Shown here: piece after piece, positions 26,101-32,337 of the stretch
Position numbering within the stretch: position 1 is the first letter of the stretch
Layout: every line of letters starts with the position of its first letter
Assembly: GCA_002869585.1 (NCBI GenBank)
Contig: PKUO01000065.1
Span: forward strand, 1 to 52,180
From: Sedimenticola sp.
Lineage (GTDB): Bacteria; Pseudomonadota; Gammaproteobacteria; Chromatiales; Chromatiaceae
DNA: 52,180 nucleotides
Direction of reading: 5' to 3'
The notes under the pieces: model-generated
The model's database searches: none
The model's input: only the letters and a program-made list of their open reading frames with translations
Told to the model about the DNA's origin: nothing
Translations under genes and position numbers: made by a program

Positions 26101-27847
26101 ACCCCGCAATTGGATCAAGCCACAGTGTGAGTTCAGCATCGAGTGACTCGAAAGTCGGTGTAACTACCGCATCAAGCTGGGCAAGCACAGCAACACCGAG
26201 GGCATGCGCGATAACGGCGGGAGCGAGTTGCAGGCATCCTGATGGTTCAGGTTTTGCGAACCGACCGTCAATGATGTCACTGAGCCGCGAATAAACCTCT
26301 GTCTCCGAGAGATCGGGTCGATTCACCGTCTCTCCAAGCGACTTGACTGAGAATGCCTCGACACCATCACGATACTTCTGAGCGATCTCTTTCAACCAAG
26401 CCTTCCACTCAGATTCGCTAAACGACTTTCCGGCACGCACTCCGAAGCTGTCACGCCCATACTCCCAGAGCAATCTGTGTAATGTAATCTGACCTGCCTT
26501 GACGAGATTCTCACGAAATCGTACTACGAGCTTAAAGAGACGGGGTGTGCGAGCCAGCTCGATCAGATCAGGATGCAGGTCAGCCTGAGTAAGACTCTCG
26601 AACGCCAGCATTTGGTCGAGTTCACCTCCCGGCGCCGTATCGTAGAGATCCACGGTAATTGGCACTGCTGCTACGACGAGGCCACGAAGCCTAGACAACT
26701 TATTGTCAAAGTAATGATTACGGCTACTAATGACTACCCGTACCCGTCCTGCAAATGTCTCACCCTGCAAAACCTTCAGCAGCGATAGCCAAGGTACAGA
26801 AGACTCCTGATTCAACCCATCAAAGAAGAGTGTCAGAACTGGCCCTTCATCCGATGGCCGCTTGAGCAGGTAATCAAGTCGACGAAGCCAGTGTTGCGAA
26901 TCTCGTACACCGCTCACTTCATAGAGACGATCCGCCACAAACTGTTTAACATTGGTTTCTGAGACCGTCGAGAGATTAGCCGCTGCTGAGGATGGGATTA
27001 TCAGTATAACTGGCTGCTCACCCTTGGTTTCAATCAACCAATCGAGCACCGCCCAAGTCTTGCCTACGCCATCCCACCCGATAACCGCCGCAGGAGAATC
27101 CGATCTTGCCGGTCCATGCCACCAAGTACTGAGTGCCTGATGTACCGCACTGCGTTTAATTCTCTTATCCTGAGCTGCGCCCGCCACGTCTTGACCGAGT
27201 TCAGCGTTCGAGGCCCGTGGTGAGCTCCATATACTGTCGAGTTTCTTATGGGATCTGTCTCGAAGTGACTCAAATCCGAGACACCAGGATTGCAGATTTC
27301 TTCGCAACATCTCGACTGCGTCAGTTGAGGTAACTTGAAGGGCTCGAGCGAATGTCGCCGCTTTTCTCGAAAACTCCGATTCAACCAGATCAGGGTCGAA
27401 AGAGCACAATGCCGCAAGCGACGTGATCTCATGTTCCTTCCAGTCGAGGATTACGACAGGGATGCCAAGTTTCTCGCCTTTCTGTACCAGGTCCTGCGCA
27501 AGCTGCTCAGGCACGCTACGAGTTGCAACGAGAAACCAGCCCTCCAGTGCCTCATCCCGTGCCAGCGCATGGTCTATTTCACCAAGCAGTTCCCGATCCT
27601 TCAGATACGTAGTGCTGCTGTACTTCTTGCACTCTAATCGGAACCGTCGCCCTTGATCACCAGCTGGGCCTGCGTCCCCTCCATGTTGGAAACCCGACTT
27701 AGCAACCGAAACATGAACATTCAGAAGCCGACCAATTAAAGCCGCTGCGAGGTTCTCGAACATTTTCGCATCTCCATCCTGCAACTCGCGTATAAGCATT
27801 TTCTGATTCTTAAGATCGAGTTTTTCGGAAGGGGCATTATTGGTCAT
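23189..27847 (-). CDS. Mrr-like nuclease-STAND NTPase with long helical C-terminus (Avs4-like architecture)
   Basis: This is a 1552-aa protein. Residues 25-140 form an Mrr/PD-(D/E)xK nuclease-like domain with a plausible catalytic set D58 (GGDAG), E72 and K74 (LECKK). A P-loop NTPase follows with Walker A GWDGVGKTW (257-265) and Walker B LTLFFDG (D343), as in STAND/NACHT ATPases. The remaining 1000 or so residues are helical repeats, typical of target-sensing regions. Length and order match Avs4-type antiviral STAND nucleases, which are known to sense phage portal protein and then cleave DNA, but homology must be tested. It is the last gene of the operon, overlapping the truncated DUF6361 gene by 11 bp, and its stop lies 39 bp from att arm R3. 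Confidence 0.8.
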   Translation of the reverse strand: MTNNAPSEKLDLKNQKMLIRELQDGDAKMFENLAAALIGRLLNVHVSVAKSGFQHGGDAGPAGDQGRRFRLECKKYSSTTYLKDRELLGEIDHALARDEALEGWFLVATRSVPEQLAQDLVQKGEKLGIPVVILDWKEHEITSLAALCSFDPDLVESEFSRKAATFARALQVTSTDAVEMLRRNLQSWCLGFESLRDRSHKKLDSIWSSPRASNAELGQDVAGAAQDKRIKRSAVHQALSTWWHGPARSDSPAAVIGWDGVGKTWAVLDWLIETKGEQPVILIIPSSAAANLSTVSETNVKQFVADRLYEVSGVRDSQHWLRRLDYLLKRPSDEGPVLTLFFDGLNQESSVPWLSLLKVLQGETFAGRVRVVISSRNHYFDNKLSRLRGLVVAAVPITVDLYDTAPGGELDQMLAFESLTQADLHPDLIELARTPRLFKLVVRFRENLVKAGQITLHRLLWEYGRDSFGVRAGKSFSESEWKAWLKEIAQKYRDGVEAFSVKSLGETVNRPDLSETEVYSRLSDIIDGRFAKPEPSGCLQLAPAVIAHALGVAVLAQLDAVVTPTFESLDAELTLWLDPIAGFDQRAEILRAAVSIMVERGDSGKSPITGVLVTAWLQSQNVGDNHRRELANLALYLTGALLDAVEHSDNYTHASARLWAVNALRAIPRKGVAALTTIVERIRKWFSIISREIDSHPDSKKSLSDRFIQRIGIDTSGPVTVIGVDLELVDQFDISLRSVAPSIIEGFPLAQVVPIMEVAAISLAIKGREEGWDGLKWLCFLNEVDPDDTVEVLRALSKDVRFRTPEPGVHADLPARTAAILLWLSGQEIDEDTAVSIDPGIDRWWTYEKDYLPQPGRSFFPLERRHAEIVLHDTELPLLTRIQRTKELWLDPNFEPPDAFVDEVRAAIPHLDVEKLDRHMSHTIEDHNFEELEPVFARCAPQQLADLIHNKMQNMATCPPESRYWNAVSVTDHFLLAGESEAVAAKTLRMSNTDEDEGREFYAASQLLILELQNLDAQAQIDRLIQSNLKSILTDLAEVLRVPTSHDVDALISRYAPSSAKEQDDLITLLSIHRVEFSDSAWSWLEGFAKQTDYDHRGLVFQMLTRADAERFGRRLVADGWSWRPEADVWINHYGTGAYIEATRALPFEQIIQRLAPWRILEAARLRGSDRMEVRLAAEIFSHVLMIEKVEEPDPGSNLSVDRADVESPPFSFSVSPRTSEDDANNPMEALSKAMDAKAQEKAYRRAAETAISRIRELHASGASLYLAKIDTADYEQVLEHTPDMVDLWIEGYQEISTNFRHRVRLAEGAFLTLCEALLAYDPVRGTQFWRAVRASVVTRYMGVAGVEELLHMVFRVPDSPEVNELRNELTRWVYSNTDRDLFNLATAASYNGKADWLARIIETDRASPLAWKRKRGIVFAGFTTNNTLPVADAWPEGEIRTGYAALECKSARFRWAEACAHHWWCVYLKAQDLVEAYAAWVLFLRSADQRAWIWINQDWQAENENSSFMQLKLSHARLNRSARKRAMEKRVGKLDENYVGRKILAGVGPWS

Positions 27848-28229
27848 TATGGGTCAACCCTGTATAAGCGTTTGGTGAAAATGAATTTAATGCCAATATA
27901 GTCAAATTTGTCTTGCTTAACGCAGCAGACTTTTTGTACCTGAAAACAACGTTGTAAAAAAATAATAATAGCCTGGCCACATCACTCGATTTTGTCCTGC
28001 CTGCCTCAAGAGCCTGGTAAATCCAAGGAATGATCAACAGGTACTTGGCCCGTGTCTGGATCGTGCTGATTCCGGGAAACAAGGAATCTGCAAGTGCGTC
28101 TCGTACCGTTCCAATGCCAAGCTCATCCCGCGTGCCTTGTTCACCGAACAGATCAACGACATCGAGTGCTTTACGACGGTCGCTTTCTGAATGATCGAGC
28201 CAGGCAAAGGTGGATGCCATTTCAGGCAC
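27837..28229 (-). pseudogene. Truncated DUF6361-family protein
   Basis: The 130-aa frame begins with a well-conserved DUF6361 N-terminus (FAWLDHSESDRRKALDVVDL, then GTRDELGIGTVRDALADSLF and TIQTRAKYLLIIPWIYQALE). From about residue 88 it runs into an unrelated hydrophobic and polar tail and stops. Family members as I remember them are around 400 aa, so about two thirds are missing, probably by deletion. It overlaps its upstream and downstream neighbours by 8 and 11 bp, so translation coupling to the STAND gene is preserved. The fragment might still be made, but activity is doubtful. Confidence 0.7.
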
Positions 28230-31050
28230 CCGCCCCTAATTGTTCAAAGAGCTCTTGAATCCCCGGCAGGTATCTAAGGCGTTCGGCATGATCTAGTGCT
28301 TCAGCATGAAGTCCGCTCGCATTGAGCTTTATCAGTAATGATTTAAGTCGATCCTGATAATCAGAGATAGGTCTATGGGAATCGAGCACAGCCTTAAGAA
28401 CCACGCTTATCTCGGCCGGGTAATCATCGGCCAACCGATCAAGTTGGTCGATAAATTCAACTGCGTTGTAATCGATGTTGACGTAAGGCGCCACCGCAAG
28501 CAGCAAATTTCTTTCTCTGTCCGAGACTGATGAAATATAACAACTCAAACGACTCAGGCTGGACAATAGTTTGACGGGAACCTTCGATAAACTTGCGCTC
28601 CAGTCAATACACTTCTCCCAGAAACAAAGAATCCGTTCGACCTGATCATCTGTAAGATCCTGATTATGAACACTCCAGAAGAACGTACCTGAAGCCACAA
28701 GATCGGCTTCTCTATCCAACCCAAACAGAAATGTGAGACGAGGGGCATCCAGTTCTTCATCACCCCATAGATACGCAAGTGCAATTCTCTCTATAAGCTT
28801 TTCACGCGAATGACGTCCTTTAAGATCCAAGTGCAGAGCACGGTCCAATACACCATGTTCAAGCAGTAACGCATAGATTGGCCGTGTAGCCGGTGCGTAC
28901 GCCAGCCCCTCAAGCGCACACATGAAATTATCTACATACTGATCTGGAAATATATGCTTGACGCTGCCTTGCAACCAATCATGACTCATGTAGTCGATGT
29001 TCGCTATGTAAGATGCAATAAGCGTAGAAAATTCATAATTCCCGCCCGTACACTTTGCCAGCTCCCGATCAAAAGTCGGACGCATTAGATCCCATACAAT
29101 ATTGTGCTCACCCGATGTTCGATCACTTATTCGGCATTCCCTGAGCGCATGACTGAACAACGCCTCTATGGCCTTGCCTTTCGAGGAATTGATCGCCTGA
29201 TGCATCGCATCTTCGTCAGCCTCAGACTCCTGTTCAAGATTATCCAGTAGATGTCCAATAATCGCCCAGGTGCGTGGCAGAAGTTTCTCCGGATACGCCT
29301 TTTCATCTTTCCTCGTCCCCGATCGAAGCGTCTCTGCGATTACCGGGGGTATCCAATCACGGGTGGGCGTTAGGTCACGATCCTCTGCAACAGACTCCGC
29401 CCAAAACTCCGCATCGCCAGTGAGAGACTCAAAAAACTCGACCAAGCGGTTCCAGGTCTGTTCCCAATCAACCGGGACTTGCTCTCGCTCAGGCGCATCC
29501 CACAAGCGTTTAAAGCCATTAATAATGCCGTATTGGTAGGGTCTATCAGCGTGCAGGAAATGCGGCAACAGGTCGAGAAATACTTCATAGTCGCGCACCA
29601 CTGCTTCCTCAAGCGTATCCACCAATGCCCGCCTGGTTGGGCCCCGCCAGGAATCCGTTTGCTGAAAGGTATTTACCTGCTCGACGATAGTACCGTCGGT
29701 CGCAAAGGTGATAAGTTCGTTGACAGAAAATGGTGAAGGGCCGGGCCCTGACCACGATTCCGAATAAGAATGAAAATCCGGGTAATCTTGCAGAGAGCCA
29801 AGCCCGTGTTCCGCATTCAGTGTCTGAAACCAGGTTTCTGCTGGCTCATATCCTCTGCCGGCTATAGCAGACAGCCAATTACGCTGGGTACGCCTTAAAC
29901 GTCGTTCTGCATCGTCTTTTGTACTGGGCTGCGGTATTTGCCTGATGGCCTCAACTGTCGCGCCTTTCTGTTCATCCGTAAACTCATGAAACCGATCCTT
30001 CAATAACCCATACAACTCATGGATATGGTCACTATCGAACAGCTGCGGCCCAAGCACAGTTGAATATAAGCCCTGCAGTGCTTCCCATCGCTGGTTCAGT
30101 ACAAATACGGCAACCCGCCTTGCAATTTCTTCATGGTCGCTAAAAAGTTCCTGAATGAAAGGCTGCGCCGTAAGTTGATCATGGTCCACCCAGGCCAGAA
30201 GCGCATCTCGAAGGCCTTCTACAAACCGGTTGTAAGGCCCATCCCAGGAGTGATTTTGCTGGTGTTCTTCGACTGCCGGTCGATGTAACCAGCTCGGTAT
30301 CCTCCGCCCCCCGCCACTGTATACCTCACACAAACGCTCCAGAAAAACATCAGCTGTGCCCCGACCAATTCTTTTGCCCAAACTGCCAGCATGATTTTCA
30401 ATAAGCTTCTTTAGCCAGTAATCGTCAACAATTGTCACAGGTTTCTGGCGTTTCTCACCGAATCCTTCTTCATCCACCCACTGAATAGCCGTACAGTAAC
30501 GCACGATGGCACATGCCTTGTCCCAATCGTCTGGTACTTCGCTCGCAAGGAGTTTCTTCAGAATACCTTTGTCCAAGGCACTAGCGACCAACCCTCGGTC
30601 ATAACGACTTCCCAACCAGACCGCAATCAACTCAAGGTCTTTGAGGGTCACTGCCGAAGTTGGCACCAATCCCAAGATATCCGCGAAGGTCCGCCAGGTA
30701 TGATAATTATCCCTTACGGCCCCATCTGTCTCTCGAAATTGGCTTACCGCCCTGACGACAGTCATCGGTTTATCTGCAAGCGCCAGGTCATTCGTCTCAC
30801 CAGACTCCCTGGCCACGGCCTCCAGATAATTCAATGCATCCCAGAATGGAATTTGCACATAACCCGGTTCTTCTGCCGGGACAGGCGCGGGGTTCTGTGA
30901 TGGGTGAAACAATCCCGCATCGGCAAGGGGGTCAAAATAGTCGATACAATCCGGGCGCTTTAGCAGGATCTCAAAACCCCTTCTGGCATGTTCACGGCTT
31001 TTAGCCATCAGGGCGATAAATGACCGCTGATTCGAGGAAAGCTCAACCAT
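28222..31050 (-). CDS. 942-aa helical protein of unknown function, partner of the SIR2 gene
   Basis: This large soluble protein has no signal peptide or membrane segment and is mostly predicted helix, with many Trp/Leu-rich helical pairs. An early segment, DYFDPLADAGLFHP followed by GYVQIPFWDALNYLEAVA (residues about 38-90), resembles the linker and helical region that follows effector domains in large defence proteins. I see no Walker motif or nuclease motif. It overlaps the SIR2 gene by 8 bp and the DUF6361 fragment by 8 bp. A role as sensor or scaffold for the SIR2 effector is inference from the layout, resembling a split SIR2-repeat protein such as the DSR type. Confidence 0.65.
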   Translation of the reverse strand: MVELSSNQRSFIALMAKSREHARRGFEILLKRPDCIDYFDPLADAGLFHPSQNPAPVPAEEPGYVQIPFWDALNYLEAVARESGETNDLALADKPMTVVRAVSQFRETDGAVRDNYHTWRTFADILGLVPTSAVTLKDLELIAVWLGSRYDRGLVASALDKGILKKLLASEVPDDWDKACAIVRYCTAIQWVDEEGFGEKRQKPVTIVDDYWLKKLIENHAGSLGKRIGRGTADVFLERLCEVYSGGGRRIPSWLHRPAVEEHQQNHSWDGPYNRFVEGLRDALLAWVDHDQLTAQPFIQELFSDHEEIARRVAVFVLNQRWEALQGLYSTVLGPQLFDSDHIHELYGLLKDRFHEFTDEQKGATVEAIRQIPQPSTKDDAERRLRRTQRNWLSAIAGRGYEPAETWFQTLNAEHGLGSLQDYPDFHSYSESWSGPGPSPFSVNELITFATDGTIVEQVNTFQQTDSWRGPTRRALVDTLEEAVVRDYEVFLDLLPHFLHADRPYQYGIINGFKRLWDAPEREQVPVDWEQTWNRLVEFFESLTGDAEFWAESVAEDRDLTPTRDWIPPVIAETLRSGTRKDEKAYPEKLLPRTWAIIGHLLDNLEQESEADEDAMHQAINSSKGKAIEALFSHALRECRISDRTSGEHNIVWDLMRPTFDRELAKCTGGNYEFSTLIASYIANIDYMSHDWLQGSVKHIFPDQYVDNFMCALEGLAYAPATRPIYALLLEHGVLDRALHLDLKGRHSREKLIERIALAYLWGDEELDAPRLTFLFGLDREADLVASGTFFWSVHNQDLTDDQVERILCFWEKCIDWSASLSKVPVKLLSSLSRLSCYISSVSDRERNLLLAVAPYVNIDYNAVEFIDQLDRLADDYPAEISVVLKAVLDSHRPISDYQDRLKSLLIKLNASGLHAEALDHAERLRYLPGIQELFEQLGAGA

Positions 31051-32050
31051 CCAGAAGCCCCTCCATTTCCCTGAATTCCTGCAAATACATCAACTCCGAT
31101 GCGGGCATGTGTTCCGCATAGTGCTCAAGTACATTCAAGAGTTGCATTCGATCATTCTGGTCTCTCAGGAACGGCAGGAGCTGGATACCGCATTCGCTCA
31201 AATAGTAACGCGTCAGGCCACGCATGAGTTCGTACTCATGGGAGAAGAACCCCTGCAGGATATAATGCCTCGCCTCACATTGCGCCGGACCACTTGTATG
31301 CCGGGCTTTAAGAATGACGTACTCAAGTATCTCCAGTTCCTCGAGACCGTATCCGAGAAACAACACGGTCTTTTCTTTATTGAACAAATTGTCCAGGAAG
31401 GTTAGAACCAGGTTCTCTTCTTCGGCGCTGGTTGCAAAACGATCATTGGCGTAATGTCGCACATAGTCCTGTGTCGTCAGGATCATGCCATCAGGTTCAT
31501 CCAGCGAGCCATGCAAATGAATTACCGTATCTGGCATATTCAGGTTTGCGTAGGTGAAATCCTCTATTTTGTACAGCACGCGCCGCTGCTGATCGGATAC
31601 GGAAGTATCAGACTGACCCGACGCACCGCGCATCGTCGCACCTGGAACGATGACTTTCGCGTCCAGCCACCGGTCATAGTTTGTTGTTACAAAGGTCCGT
31701 CCAAGCTTCGATAAACTTGTATACAAGCGCTGCCCTACCGGGTCATTCAAGCCGCTTCCTGGATGCAGAACTGTTTGGTAATCGATGCGAAAGTCATGTT
31801 CCTCTGCCAGGTGGCGAGCAATAGAGAGCTTAACCCTGGGCGGCTGGTTGCGAATCTGGTCCAGTTGGCCATGACTGAACTTGCCGGCCTCGATCAGCTG
31901 CTGCAAAACGCCGTCTGCAAGCTCATTCCAACTTGGACATTTAGCGAGTCGTGACGCACCGGCGCCAACGAAGGGAATAAGAGTCCCTCTCTGTGCCGCA
32001 TCACGTAATCCATCCGGTATCGGTGGAATCTCCTCGATCTGCATCGTCAT
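31043..32050 (-). CDS. SIR2-family (SIR2_2) domain protein, probable NADase effector
   Basis: This 335-aa protein has the SIR2 Rossmann landmarks: IPFVGAGAS (25-33), TTNYDRWLD (122-130, catalytic-type Asn124) and VIHLHGSLDEP (177-187, His180), with FLGYGLEELEIL further on. In bacterial defence systems such domains destroy NAD+ to abort infection; deacylase activity is less likely for this branch. The start overlaps the HARE-HTH stop by 4 bp, and the end overlaps the 942-aa gene by 8 bp, so expression is tightly coupled. The C-terminal third (about 260-335) is helical and may bind the large partner. Confidence 0.82.
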   Translation of the reverse strand: MTMQIEEIPPIPDGLRDAAQRGTLIPFVGAGASRLAKCPSWNELADGVLQQLIEAGKFSHGQLDQIRNQPPRVKLSIARHLAEEHDFRIDYQTVLHPGSGLNDPVGQRLYTSLSKLGRTFVTTNYDRWLDAKVIVPGATMRGASGQSDTSVSDQQRRVLYKIEDFTYANLNMPDTVIHLHGSLDEPDGMILTTQDYVRHYANDRFATSAEEENLVLTFLDNLFNKEKTVLFLGYGLEELEILEYVILKARHTSGPAQCEARHYILQGFFSHEYELMRGLTRYYLSECGIQLLPFLRDQNDRMQLLNVLEHYAEHMPASELMYLQEFREMEGLLDG

Positions 32051-32337
32051 AACAACGACTTCTGTGGAGTGCCGATTCCCGTCTCTGTTCTGGCGAATTT
32101 TTTCCTATTCTTTAAGACAGATAGGAGAGCGAATGTCTGGGCGCCAGTCTTCACGAAGGGCGATATGCTCCCCTTCGTCTTGATGTCGGAATAAAGATGG
32201 GCGCTGACCGTTGCGCTTGGGGTCTTTCCTTTGGACTGCCAGAGGTTGGCAGCCATGATCTTCTCGGCAATGTCCTTGGCGTGCAGCGCCGTCCCCGCCT
32301 GCTGCAAAACCAGAATGGCGGCCGATTTAACGTCCAT
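32047..32337 (-). CDS. Small HARE-HTH winged-helix protein
   Basis: This 96-aa protein has a HARE-HTH (HB1/ASXL/restriction endonuclease HTH) domain over residues 2-70: AAILVLQQAGTALHAKDIAE, then TPSATVSAHLYSDIKTKG and FALL. Such winged helices link restriction enzymes and chromatin proteins to DNA. I chose ATG 32337 because gggggag stands five bases upstream and the protein then begins at the domain; a start at 32364 adds nine residues. It overlaps hsdR by 11 bp and SIR2 by 4 bp, and so bridges the RM and SIR2 parts of the operon. Confidence 0.75.
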   Translation of the reverse strand: MDVKSAAILVLQQAGTALHAKDIAEKIMAANLWQSKGKTPSATVSAHLYSDIKTKGSISPFVKTGAQTFALLSVLKNRKKFARTETGIGTPQKSLL

